Assembly: GCA_023014485.1 (NCBI GenBank)
Contig: JAJOZX010001073.1
Span: 174,001-238,000 of the forward strand
Reading direction: 5' to 3'
Length of the DNA stretch: 64,000 bases
From: Bathynomus jamesi
Taxonomy: Eukaryota > Arthropoda > Malacostraca > Isopoda > Cirolanidae
Part shown: positions 46,005 to 56,954 of the stretch, in pieces
Layout: the number at the start of each line of letters is the position of its first letter
How positions within the stretch are numbered: position 1 is the first letter of the stretch
Translations under genes and position numbers: made by a program
The notes under the pieces: generated by a model
What the model was told of the DNA's origin: nothing
The model's input: the letters and a program-made list of their open reading frames with translations, nothing else
Databases searched by the model: none

Positions 46005-46240
46005 GGTTTAAAACAGGATACTTAACCTAACCATTTGTCAGGGGTGTACAGTTGACCTAACCGGCCATTCAATTAACCTAAACAAAAAGTAATGGTTTAA
46101 AACAATTAAACAACAATAACTTACGCCTCTAAACTTAACGTTTACCAATATGTCATAATGGAGGCAAAATGTTCGTTTGCGACAAAAATGAACTTTATAT
46201 TTGGATTTATCGCATCTTAATTAGCAAGAAACGGATGTTG
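46005..46240. repeat. Repeat block sharing motifs with the nearby palindromes
   Basis: Contains GTGTACAGTTGACCTAACC and CATTCAATTAACCTAA, also found in the palindrome at 46443-47652 (about 47290-47335). 46160-46225 matches 24605-24670 in inverse orientation. It is probably an end of the transposon whose IS630-like gene precedes it, but no partner end was defined. Confidence 0.5.
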
Positions 46241-46550
46241 TTTTCGTTATGTGCTATGGTGTTGAAATAAAGAATTACCAATTTTATTTGTCTTTGATAA
46301 GGCTTAGTCTTGGATCATACCGTCCTTGGGTGAATATTCTGGTTGGGTAATTGGGTTACTGACATGGATAGCCTTGATAGGCCCCAGTGGCTTTCTGTTA
46401 TCCATTGAATCTTTGTATAAATAGCCTAGATGTATAATAATAATGGATTTTGTGGGTTATAACCCATCATTTACTTAATTTGTTCATATAATACAACAAC
46501 CCACAAGATCCGGGTTTTTTTGTGTAGAATTTAAATCTGAATCTCTTTTC

Positions 46551-46739
46551 GGAGCAAGTGTAGTTTACGTCCCCCTGTGGTGCTTAGTGTAGTTTACGTC
46601 CCCCTGTGGTGCTTAGTGTAGTTTGCGTTCCTCTACATTATCCTAGTGTAGTTTGCGTTCCCCAACTTTGTCCGCGTATACCTATCAAATAAAACGTTAA
46701 AACTAACGAAAATATTACGACTTAACCTAACCAATCGTC

Positions 46740-46806
<67 letters not shown>

Positions 46807-46949
46807 TGACGATTGGTTAAGTTAAGTCGTAATATTTTCTTTGGTTTCAACGTTTTATTTGATGGATTCATTTAAAAAATGTCTCCTAAAGATCCTAGTG
46901 TAGTTTGTGTCCCTTTTTGCGTCAGGTGGACGTAAACTACACTTGCTCC
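46551..46949. mobile_element. 399-bp MITE nested in the palindrome, near-perfect 8-bp duplication
   Basis: The left tip GGAGCAAGTGTAGTTTACGT is mirrored at the right tip ACGTAAACTACACTTGCTCC. Flanks CTCTTTTC (46543-46550) and CTATTTTC (46950-46957) agree in 7 of 8 bases and look like a target duplication. Inside are two to four direct repeats of GTGTAGTTTRCGTCCCC and a second inverted pair around a (TA)n tract at 46743-46799. Confidence 0.8.
46743..46799. repeat. (TA)n microsatellite
   Basis: About 28 TA units at the tip of a hairpin whose arms are 46680-46742 and 46800-46862. Confidence 0.95.
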
Positions 46950-47652
46950 CTATTTTCTTCTATGGTATTTCTTGTGCAAATTGATATTAAAGGAGATATA
47001 AGCAATTTTTGGATCGATTAAAATCGATTGAAATAGTATGATGGTAATTATTCGTTTTACCCCTGCGGGTCGATTTTGATATGAGAATAGGTTTTTCTTG
47101 GATATTTTGGTGTGTTTTATTCAAATCTGACCTTCATTTCTTGTGCAAATGAATTATTGAATGCCCGGTTAAGTCAACTGTACGCCCTTGATGATTAGTT
47201 AGGTTGTCTTGATATTTTCGTTAGTTTTAATGAAAATATCACTACTTAACCCAACTAACGAAAATATCAAGACAACCTAACCGATCATCAAGGGCGTACA
47301 GTTGACCTAATCGGACATTCAATTAACCTAACCGGGCATTCAATAATTCATTTGCACAAGAAATGAAGATCAGATTTGAATGAAACACACCAAAATACAC
47401 CAGAAAAACCTATTCTCATATCAAAATCGACCCGCAGTGGTAAAACGAATAATTACCACCATACCATTTCAATCGATTTTAATCGATCCAAAACTTGCTT
47501 ATATCTCCGTTAATATCAATTTGTACAAGAAATACCATAGAAGAAAATAGTCAGATTTAAATTCTACATAAGAAGAACTGGGTCTTGTGGGTTGTTGTAT
47601 TATATGAAAAAAATGAAGTAAATGATGGATTATATAACCCACAAGATCCATA

Positions 47653-48340
47653 ATATTTTGATGAATTCCTATACGCATTATGCATATAGATAAAAAACGA
47701 TAACATACTACATATTACTACTATCAGTAACAATTATGCTAATAACAACATGATAGAAATAAAACATTAACTGTGGACCATGATTCTGTGAAATAATTTC
47801 ATTGTTTTATTATAAAGTCTGTGAGTGTAAACCATTTCGAAATGTATTAATAAAACAGCTTTTTCAAACTCCACTAGTAAAGCTCTCCGCCTGGGTGCTC
47901 TCTCAGTCACCATTTTACTTTGCAGGGGGGGAAATTTTTTAAGGCTTTGCTCACCCTGAAATAATTCTTAGAATCGCCACTGAGTACGGACCTATTACAT
48001 CATACTATCCAAGTTCAACAGCGACCCAAATGTTGAATTCAGCGACAATACGTGGAAACTCTATTGGAGTGCCAGCGGGACTGCCCTAGTAACGAAAGTT
48101 TTGCTTATTAATCTCCGTAGATATCTATATAAATAACACTCGCCACTGAAGTGTGTGTGTGTCAAAAATTTCAATACAATGAAACTTTTCTGCAAATAAA
48201 AGAAAGTCTAAACGAGAATTATACAAATCTAATTAATGGGATTTCTGCTGCTGCATTTTCTTTTCAAGTACATTAAATCGGGGTTCAACAGTTTTCGTCA
48301 CAGCCAACCTTACACACGCCTTAACACTGCTTTATGTTAG
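47653..48340. other. No gene; single hAT-like end near 47980
   Basis: AT-rich. At 47940-47984 the sequence ends GAATCGCCACTG, reverse complement CAGTGGCGATTC, which looks like a hAT terminus, but I did not find its partner. Confidence 0.4.
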
Positions 48341-49013
48341 TTTTGAGCGCTTTTTATTTTATGTTCAGAAGGTCGGAGAAGGCTCGCTCTGAAAGATAAG
48401 TGGTGTGAAGACCCACGAGAACTTTGATGGCGAAAGAAGCCAACTTTGGTTGGTAGTACTCATCTTTATACCCAATGGCTCAAAAGTCTGAACGTGCGCT
48501 CATTAAGATCAATGATTTCATTTGTGAATCCCAATGAAGTTTGAGAAGCTTCTCTTCCTCCAAATTTGACAGACCGCATCCTACCAGATTCGCTGAAACG
48601 AAACGATTTGTGATCCATTTCTGTTTCTTTGTTGTCCTCAGACCGGTGAGAAAAATACCGCTCGAAGTTCTCACTTAAGACTTCCGAGTGTTCAAGGATC
48701 AGTGGCATTATTTGACTGTCAACATTCTCATCCACAGCCTCTCCGCTAGGGCAGTTGACAGTTGGTCAAAGTCTGAGAGACATTCCATTCGACTCGTCGC
48801 TTCCACAATGATATTTTTAGCTTGAATGCATCAATTTTATCTGAAGCTGAAAATATGTCAAGACCCTTTCCTTGAAGACTCGGTGACATTATTTGTCAAT
48901 GTGACACGACATTATTTGGGTTGACCATTTGATATTGGTCACACCATCTGATCACGCTTAAAAGTGACTTTTGTCAGACTGTTGTGCTCAGGCACCCGGT
49001 TGGGAACCACTGG
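48340..49013 (-). pseudogene. hAT remnant (ZBED5-like transposase piece)
   Basis: Minus-strand frame 48466-48735 reads MPLILEHSEVLSENFERYFS and FTNEIIDLNERTFRLLSHWV, similar to the segment after the DDE core in ZBED5/SCAND3-type hAT proteins (L-x-x-L-x-x-x-F-x-x-[RY]-F). The right edge GTTGGGAACCACTG (to 49013) is the reverse complement of a CAGTGGTTCCCAAC hAT terminus. The left end was not found. A second piece of the same protein type lies at 63520-63960. Confidence 0.5.
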
Positions 49014-49474
49014 TCTATAACATTAAGAAAATAGATCTAATTGGTCTCTGATTTACTGAGTTATCAATAGGTGTACATAAGCCTTAAAGTAGTCTTTCAG
49101 TGTACTGTCTGAGATTTTTGGGTGTAACTTTCTCATATGGTTTTCAAACTATGTGCAGAGGACAGAAATTACAATTACAATTGCAATTGAAGCCGAGTGT
49201 AATTAATTATAGTAATAGGATTATAGGTACAATTGTAATTTAGCATTTCTACTTCAAATTAAGTTTAATTAAGTTTAATAGTAATGAACTTCCATCGTCT
49301 TCAGAGTAATGATTCATCACCGCAGCGTAGATGTACGAGTATAACTGAAAATTTGTTGAATATTATTTCATGTGTAACCCTCACATTAGAAATTTCTGGC
49401 TACGCCGTTCGTTCAGCCATATTGTTCCGCGTAGACTATAAAGGAGGCTTTATTAAGACAGCTTTCCTTAAAGA
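49014..49474. other. No recognised gene
   Basis: AT-rich, with a stretch of repeated ATTACAATT units at 49165-49250. Confidence 0.45.
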
Positions 49475-49742
49475 CTATATGAGGCACTTCGGACCACAAA
49501 ATGCCAAGCGCCAAAATTAAAAAAGGAGAAAAATATACAGTTAAAGTTTGTCAACTTGCAAAATGGCGTACCTTTTGAACCAATAACGATATTAAATTGA
49601 TTTCGACCATGCGTACAGGTCCACAATTTGATCCCTAACTCACTCATGAGATAGAGGAAGGGTGGGGAAATATAGTGGTATAAATAACTCAATTCTGGCC
49701 CATTAGCGCTTGGCAGGTTGTGGTCCGGAGCACCTCATATAG
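49475..49742. mobile_element. 268-bp MITE with ~38-bp inverted repeats
   Basis: CTATATGAGGCACTTCGGAC at the left answers GTCCGGAGCACCTCATATAG at the right; TTGGCATTTTGTGG and TTGGCAGGTTGTGG follow inward. Non-coding. Confidence 0.8.
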
Positions 49743-49949
49743 CCTAGTAAGGTCTTCTATGACCTTTCTAAACTTAATAGACTTTAATAGACTTACTATA
49801 GTGTATTGGTAGTGGTATCGTCTTTTCCTTTCGTAGAAATTAGGAAAATTATTGCTAACGTATGAAATGGTGAAAGAATGATTTTAATGTACAATATTTA
49901 TTAATTTTTAGTAATGAAAGAGTAGAAATTGATAGGTGTATGCATTATG

Positions 49950-50415
49950 CAGTGCTGGGATTAGAGCCGCTAACTTTTTATTAGCGATACTTTAGCGCCG
50001 CTAATTTTCAAATTTGTTAACGAAACAGGTAGCGGCGCTAAGTTTTTAGAGAAAGTCAATCGCTAATTTTTCAAAACCACTTTTAGAAATTGAATAGAAT
50101 TTAGTCTTCGTTGGTTGGTTTTCGCTCTTAATATATACGAAAGGAACTCGCCTCCTAAGTAAAAATGTTTTAATTTTCGTAAACTATAACGTCATATTTT
50201 TGTACCTTAGTAACCAGTTATACCAAGGTGTGTGCTAATATATGCAAGTAAGCAGAACATATATAAATTGGGGTGGTTTCAGAAAAAAATTAGCGACAAA
50301 ATTAGCGTTAGCGGCGCTAACTGTTGAAATGTTTAGCGTTAGCGTTCGTGGCCCTAAATTTTATTGTAGTTAGCGTTAGCGGCGCTAACTTTAGGAGTTA
50401 GTGGACACAGCACTG
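49950..50415. mobile_element. hAT-type MITE rich in TTAGCGGCGCTAA palindromes
   Basis: The ends CAGTGCTGGGATTAG and (reverse complement) CAGTGCTGTGTCCAC are hAT-like. Flanking octamers GCATTATG and CTAATATG agree in only 5 of 8 bases. At least five copies of the palindromic core TAGCGGCGCTAA or GCCGCTAAC stand near both ends. Such subterminal repeats are where hAT transposases bind. Confidence 0.7.
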
Positions 50416-50746
50416 CTAATATGCATATAGGTATAGGGCCATTCTGCAGTATTTTTTGTTGCGGATGAGAAAGACATACGTATAGTGTGGTATTTGGTAT
50501 TTTCTAATAATACCAAAATATAGGCCAATCCACAGTATTTTGGTATTTGGTATTTCTTTTCTAATACTCATATACACATGTGTGTCCCATCCACAACGAA
50601 CAAATACTGCGCAATGGCTCCATATACGGAATAAAAACCCCATTCTGTTACTTTTATGAAAAAGAAACCTCAATAATAAAACGTACATCAATTATAAAAT
50701 AACGAGCAAATAAAAATAAGGTCATTTTTTTCGGGACACCAGTGAC
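50416..50746. other. Spacer with GGTATTTGGTATT repeats
   Basis: Contains inverted and direct TACCAAATACC/GGTATTTGGTATT motifs at 50490-50560, perhaps a small relic element. No gene. Confidence 0.4.
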
Positions 50747-51933
50747 TAGGGCTGTTAAAATGCCGAAATTTTCAATACCGGTATTGATACCGCTTATTTT
50801 GCCAATACCGGTATTGATACCGGTTTTATATTAAAATATTTTTATTTTTAAATCACCAATTTAATAGTGAAAAAAAGTTAAAAATTCATCTTTCACTCGA
50901 GTGCCCATAGCCATAAGAATGTATATATGTCTTCTTATACCAGCTAGCCTGTCGACCGACGTTGACTTTAGTCAGTTTAGTGGCTTAAAGCACCCGAACT
51001 CGAATCCAAGTCCTTCAAAATGTAAGCCTTGTGTTTTATTTAACCACTATGCCATTTAATATATGCCACAAATATTAAGTCTTGAAAAGATCCTATAGCT
51101 AAGGATATCTAATATAGCTATAATATATTGAATTATTAACAATCAACGAACATTATAAAAGGAAAAAATAGTCAAAATAAAAGAAAAATCCTTTAATGAA
51201 AAGTAAATTTACTATTAAAAATTATTATTCATTTTTCATTTTGAAAAATAGACTTAAGGAAACAAAGACTATCCAGAATTCTCAGAAAGACTCGATCTCA
51301 ATTTTGTGAGGTATAACCCTGCAGCCGAAAACGCTCCTTCGGATTCTACACTCGTAGGTCTAATGGAAAGTAACACATAATGGAGCTTATCTAAATTTTC
51401 TGTTCTTTTCGAAGACACTTCAAAACTCTTAAATTCTGTGTTGGAATCAAAGGTGGAAGGTTTGCTTCTCAATGGGATCTTTTCTAATTTCTCCATTTCT
51501 TGCATATATTCAGCGAGCAGTGAATCATCAATTTTATCCTTGTTCTCAACTTGAATTTCAGTTGGATTTTCAGGGCAGCAAGATGCTTCTTCGTTTTCAC
51601 CGTGTTTCTCGTATTCAACTAATTGTTCTTCATCTTCAAGGAAAAGTCTTAAAAATTCCCTCTGCAGTTCTCTTGAGCACTGTTTTAGATGATAATGATA
51701 CATTAAAATATTTTTTTTATTCTGAGGATTTCGAATATTTGTGTCTTTTTAGGAAAAAAGCAAACCCCTAAGCTCATATTTTTTAAATGCAATTCATATT
51801 TCGCCTAAAACAGCTATTTAAAAAAAAATTAAAAATATACTTCCAATACCGGTATTGACATCCACGGTATCGGTATTCTCTTTTTTCTAATACCGGTAGA
51901 ATACCGGTATTTCAATACCGGTATTCGGCCCTA
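50747..51933 (-). mobile_element. hAT element with CCGGTATTGATACCGG subterminal repeats
   Basis: Ends TAGGGCTGTTAAAATGCCGA and (reverse complement) TAGGGCCGAATACCGG. Both subterminal regions carry many AATACCGGTATTG units. A hAT transposase fragment lies inside. No clean 8-bp duplication was seen. Confidence 0.7.
51269..51703 (-). CDS. hAT transposase, C-terminal part
   Basis: 144-codon frame, MYHYHLKQCSRELQREFLRL to LTKLRSSLSENSG. The block LSIRPTSVESEGAFSAAGLY matches the hAT dimerisation core (P-T-S-x-x-S-E-R-x-F-S-x-A-G), with the usual Arg replaced by Gly. An acidic linker precedes it. The catalytic domain is missing, so the element is non-autonomous. Confidence 0.8.
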   Translation of the reverse strand: MYHYHLKQCSRELQREFLRLFLEDEEQLVEYEKHGENEEASCCPENPTEIQVENKDKIDDSLLAEYMQEMEKLEKIPLRSKPSTFDSNTEFKSFEVSSKRTENLDKLHYVLLSIRPTSVESEGAFSAAGLYLTKLRSSLSENSG

Positions 51934-51952
51934 GACACCACACACAATAATA

Positions 51953-54900
51953 CAGGGTGTGTATAAATAACGCGAGTGAAGAGAAATCCTATTTGAACTG
52001 GTTTAAACTAGTTTCAACTTGGTTTTTTAACTCAAAACATTTTCAACACCTCTTAATAAACCTTACTATGAAATATTATGGTGTGTCAGTTTTAGGAAGC
52101 AAATTGAAATCTTTAGATTTTCCTAGACTACTAGTGACCAAATGATGCATTTCTATGTGCTAAATCGAAATAGGGCTTTAAAATCCAGATTTGACCACTC
52201 CTAGCTACTTATATTTGAAGTTGAAGTTTATGAAAAATCAGCAATTTTTGCAAGTATTTTTTTTATTGTAATAACTACATTTTACATACATTACATACAA
52301 TTAAAGACATTTTGATTGTATTTCAATCTTAAAACTTAGAAATATAGATAGGTTTCTTGAACTTTGCCAAGGATGCATGTCTGCCTTGCTCTTGTTCCTG
52401 GACATGAGCTCCCTACTGTCCACCTGGCCACTGATGTACGCCTCCCTCCTCTCTTGTGAGTAAACATGTTGTGCTGCTTCAGTTGTCATTCTTACACACT
52501 TCTCTACTGACTGTGTGTGTGAGGGCCATGCAGGAACTTCCATTGGTCTATCCAGAAATTCCGATTGCAGCAGTGGTGAGGGAGCAGGTCAGAGGAGGCT
52601 CAATCACGTCAGAGTTCCAGTCACTAAGCTCCGAGAGTTTGGTGGCATCTAGGTTGATGTCAGGAGTCTTCCTGGGCTGACACTGCAGTCTCCTACCTGT
52701 GTGTCCTCATCTCCTTCACCTCTGATTTCCAGTATCTTCTTCACTGCCTCCCTCCTCTCCTCCTCCACCTCACTGCACAGCATGGCCTGGAGCACAGCCT
52801 CAGAGTGTGCATACCAGGCTGATCTCTTCACTGTAGGCATCACTACTCCTATCACTTCCTTCTTCTGACTTCTGAGCAGCTCCAGCTGGTACAGTACATG
52901 CCTGGGACCCTCCACCTAGCTGTGATTTAACTTGATGTTGAACCAGTTTGGCATGTAGACTCCCACTATGAATTCCACAATTATCCTCAGATTCTTCAGG
53001 TTCCTACCCCTCAGCCCATGTTTGGAAATCCACACTCTGCAGAACCTTAGAGCCGTGGTGACCCACCTACTGTGACAGACTGGCCCAATCTCCAGGAGAG
53101 CTAGACTCTGAGGTACCTCTCCCGATCTGATGGTAGTGATGATTCTTTAGCCATATGATTGGTCTGTGCTGAGGTCCTTGACTACCTCCTGACTGAGCTG
53201 GGGTAGAGGAGGACCAACAGTGATCCTCGTGAAGTTTGGGTTGATCTCCTCCAGCTCAGTGGCAGTGTCTAACATCTTCCCTAGGGCCCAGACCACTTGT
53301 TGTTGCTCAATGTCTTGCCATCCAGTGCAGTCACTATGTGTCTGAGACTCAGCTCCCAGTGTCACAGACAATCCACACCAACTTCCTGCTAACCTTGGCC
53401 TCCAAATAATGCATTACTCCTCCCTCCCAGCCAGTATTCACATTAGTACTGTCACCTCCTATGGTCAAAAGGGTCTGATCTGCTCCTCTCTCTCTCTCTC
53501 TCTCTTAGCCAGTTCACCAGATAATCAGCAATGACCTCAGCATGACTTCTCTCCTCTGCAGCTTCCTCTGGTACAAAATGCCACAAATATTTCCCACCTG
53601 GTTCATTGCACACTGTGTAGTGTTCTTACTTAATGAAGCCAGGAAACTGCCTGTCACTGCCCTCAGCTTCCATCATCACTTTGGTGTCATCTCTTTTTCC
53701 ATCAAAGAAGATACAGGTGATGCCATTTTCCCTAATCTCTTCATCAAACTTCTTGACCAGCTCCTTAGTCAGTCTCTCCTGAGCCCTCCTCACCTTGTTG
53801 TGGTCAATCACCAGTGCTATGTCAAACTCTGTGATAAGACCAGCATCAATCCAGGCAGCAGTGGTAATCTCTGCAGTCTCTCTCAGCCCAGTGTGATGTC
53901 TCAAGCTAGCCAGAGCTATGTTGGTGATATCTTCAGTGTTGTATTTCTTCTTCTTAGCCACAGGCAAGGAAGAAGTTGTCGCAGTCTCTGGTATGAAGTC
54001 TTCGTCCTCCTCTCTCCTCCCTGCCTCCTCCAGTATATCTCCAGTCTCCTCCAACTCCATCTCCAGCAGTGACTCCTCCCTCAACTCCTCTTCTTTCTTG
54101 GCTGACTTCTCTGCCTTCCTCCTCCTCTGCTCCTGTCTCTGCAGCACTGCCTCTGTCTCCTGGTCTCAGGGTGATCAGCTAGACCCATCTGGTGTGCCCC
54201 CACACTTCCCACCTTTTCTCTCTGACCTTTAATGAAGGCAAGTTCCTGCATTGGTATCTTCTGCTCGCTCCTGCAGCTGCAGTCAATGTGAACCTCACTG
54301 TTGCAGACAGGGTTGCACCCAAGCTCACTACAGCTCCTGATCACACAGTGACAGGTCAGGATGTCTACCAATTTGACCAGTTTTATCATGAAGCTATCTT
54401 TGACCTCTAGCTTCGCATTGCCAATGGACACCTTCACTGCATCATCCCACAGTGCCTTCACTTTAGCCCTGATCCTGACCTCAGTGTTGATTACAGGTCC
54501 TGTGAATAGAGCGTTGGCCTTTCCCCACTGAGCCAGTAGCCCTGGAACAATGCCGTTGTTAATCAGGTCATTAACTGAGTAATTCCTCCTGTCTTCCTCA
54601 CTCATCTCTCTCCTCAACAAACCATACCTCAGCAGATCTCTGACTGTGGGCAGCTCAGCAGGGGGAAGTTCCCTCCCAGTCCCCACCAAATGACTTAGGT
54701 GACAACTTGATTTGCTTCGGGTTCTGATTTCTTTCTGACTCATCCTGTGGACCTGTGAACAAAAGAAATGTCATTGAAATTTGGATAGGCCTACTGATTA
54801 TGATTACATAAAATTAAGTTAATTGAAATTCTTAATATCTTCCTATAAGCTCAGATAAAAGGTTGTGTTGTTATAGGTACAAGACTTAATTATTCAAAGT

Positions 54901-55364
54901 AATGACAATTTCATATATCTATCATATCAAAATATACAGAAAGTTTGGATCACACATAACATTTCGAATAATTTGAATTACACAATATTTACATTACGAA
55001 GTAATCAAAATTGTCAAAAAGGAGGGAAAACACACGCATTCACAATCTATCAATAGCACATTGATATACGATGCTACAGTCATATTTAGGTTATATTTCA
55101 AACCTTTATGGTAAAATATAAGTAGGTAAATGGCTTTTTTAAACAGCACTAAAGATATTTCTAAGTTTGCTAGATAATATGACATCATTTGAGCATTAGT
55201 AGTTTTTGAATTGTTGACTTTACTAAAATTGACACACCCTAATGGAATATACAGTTGTTATAAAAAGTACGTGTAATAAATATTACTAGTCCATGTTCAC
55301 TTATGTTAATATAATTCAAATCGGGTTTGTCTCTTCACTCGCGTTACTTTATATACACACCCGG
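51953..55364 (-). mobile_element. 3.4-kb DNA transposon of unassigned superfamily, TA-flanked
   Basis: The left end CAGGGTGTGTATAAATAACG and the right end (reverse complement CCGGGTGTGTATATAAAGTA) are inverted repeats of ~45 bp that also share ACGCGAGTGAAGAGA. TA stands outside both (51951-51952 and 55365-55366). One multi-frame gene on the minus strand occupies the middle. The tips resemble IS630/mariner tips, but the protein has no D-G-A-P or S-P-D-L-x-P motifs. Confidence 0.8.
52301..54743 (-). pseudogene. Putative transposase of unassigned type
   Basis: Minus strand from MSQKEIRTRSKSS (54743). 54081-54743 has GTGRELPPAELPTVRDLLRY, LVDILTCHCVIRSC and CRSEQKIPMQELAFIKGQR. 53626-54147 has a Lys/Glu-rich stretch, NIALASLRHHTGLR, IDHNKVRRAQERL and ITCIFFDGKRDDTKV. 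53400-53640 (broken) gives HYTVCNEPGGKYLWHF and GGDS. 53147-53371 has INPNFTRITVG and VVKDLSTDQSYG. 52649-52915 is the next piece. I know this protein type as a multi-copy uncharacterised family in invertebrates but cannot name its superfamily. FFDGK, GGDS and a later acidic residue are candidate catalytic sites. A (CT)n expansion at 53490-53513 sits in the coding region as Arg-Glu repeats. Confidence 0.6.
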
Positions 55365-55366
55365 TA

Positions 55367-55995
55367 TATACTGTATATATATATTTAGCGAAAGATTATT
55401 TACGGCTGGACCTAAAAATTTGGCCTCTTGTGACAATATTTAGGAATCTGTAGCCATAGCCAGATTAACAACGGTGCCTCAGGAGCGCGGGCCTGGGAAA
55501 ATATTAAGAAAAAATCTTTCCACACAGACACACACACACTAGTCGGTCTATTTTATTGGCTCTGGCTCTGGTTGATTAAGTATTAGAGACAATTGGCACT
55601 AAAACGTATACGACCCGATTAGCTGATCTTGAATTTTTTTTTGCTTAATACAAAACCTTTATTTGCGTTGTACTTTTTATTAAGTATAAAATATACTCTA
55701 AAAAAGCTTTCTTTTATGATTGAAACTTTTATGATACCTCTGTGGAAAATTATTCTACAATCATTTAATGATATCTAATCTCGAAATAATTAAGATTCCA
55801 CTCAAAGGGGTTCAAATTAAAGTCCAGATGTTATGGCAACAGCGAGCCACGCGAAAAAAATTATCACGCATCGTGTAACCGAAATATTACGAGTATTCAA
55901 TGTAAGAAAGGTTGAAATTATCACCAAATTAAGTCAGAGCATTTTTTAAGCTTTTCCCACTGGGCGACAAAGGTACATCGGGAAGTGGGGGGGGG
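55367..55995. other. No recognised gene
   Basis: AT-rich; a (CA)-rich stretch near 55524-55540. No paired repeats found. Confidence 0.45.
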
Positions 55996-56003
55996 GATTA
56001 ATG

Positions 56004-56466
56004 CAGGGGTGTGCTGCCAATTTCTTAACAATCGGTTCTGATACAGATAGGGGTGTAAATCGGCGAGCGCCAATGGCGCGAGTCATTAAGCTAGGAGGTC
56101 TTGGGTGAGCGGTAGCTCTCCCAGCGGAGTCCGGGGCAGAGCCAACGCATTTTAGCTTTTCCAAACAGCATTTTGTAACATTTTTGCAGAAATTATTTAA
56201 CATTCTTTACACTCACTAACGACAGAATCATCTAAAAATAAACTAATTTTTCACCAAAAAATAAATAAATATTGAAACGACCACTGCTTGTGATACTACC
56301 TATAGTTTTCTATAAAATCCTGAAAAAATGGAAAAAAATTAGATATAAATAAATTTCTACTGACTGTTAAATATTTGTTAAAAACAAACAAACGGTTCGG
56401 TGATCCAATCAAAATTTAACAACCGGTTCGGGCGAACCGGACCGAACCGGTGCCAGCACACCCCTG
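56004..56466. mobile_element. 463-bp hAT MITE with 8-bp duplication GATTAATG/GATTAAGG
   Basis: Tips CAGGGGTGTGCTG and CAGCACACCCCTG are exact inverted repeats. Flanking octamers (55996-56003 and 56467-56474) differ at one base. AATCGGTTC/GAACCGG motifs are repeated near both ends. Non-coding. Confidence 0.9.
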
Positions 56467-56954
56467 GATTAAGGATACTATGGATCCGGATGTTCCCTAA
56501 TCAGGCCACCATCCCCGTGTCGTCTGAAATAACACTAGCATTATCTATATATAAATATTCAATGTAAATTTCATATTTACATTTAGGATAAACAGTTCTA
56601 ATTGTGGCATATGTGCGTGTATTATATGTATTTATATGGCTTCCAAGACAATGCTCCAAAGACAACTCCCAAGACAATTCTATTTTTACAAATTTTGAAA
56701 ATTCCTTGTCGCCCAGTACCCTAAAATTTCATTTACTGGGCGACAAATTTTCTTCATTGGGTGACATTCATGTCGCCCACTCGCTAGGTTAAAAAATGTT
56801 CTGAAATAAGTAGTAACTCACTGAAACTCGGAGTCGGAAACGAAGTTGTCGCCATTTTTAAAACCATTAAACCATTATTGCCATTGTTCTTACGCTTTCG
56901 TAAGATTATATCGTAATTGTGTAAATTAGGACTGATACAGAGATTGGTTGGGGG
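56467..56954. other. Spacer with ACTGGGCGACAAA repeats
   Basis: ACTGGGCGACAAA occurs at 56730-56745 and again, as ACTGGGCGACAAAGG, at 55959-55973, on either side of the hAT MITE. It could be an old element split by the MITE. No gene. Confidence 0.4.

Larger units (their letters stand above)
46443..47652. mobile_element. 1.2-kb palindromic MITE (arms ~400-600 bp) with a nested MITE
   Basis: The left arm (GATTTTGTGGGTTATAACCC ..., then 46958-47235) returns inverted in the right arm (47255-47652). The centre is at about 47245. Shared blocks include CCCTTGATGATTAGTTAGG against CCTAACCGATCATCAAGGG, and CGATTAAAATCGATTGAAAT. The left arm is interrupted by the MITE at 46551-46949, with no matching insertion in the right arm. 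Non-coding. The nearly full-length palindrome should fold into a long hairpin. Confidence 0.85.

Noticed and set aside
46560..46680. GTGTAGTTTACGTCCCC direct repeats considered as a CRISPR-like array
   Set aside because: Only about four imperfect units, spacers of unequal and very short length, eukaryotic context, and they sit inside a MITE.
53542..54072. 176-codon plus-strand frame rich in Ser/Leu
   Set aside because: Antisense shadow of the minus-strand putative transposase; composition reflects its Glu/Lys-rich coding strand.
55946..56203. 85-codon minus-strand frame
   Set aside because: Mostly within a hAT MITE and its inverted ends; no motif.
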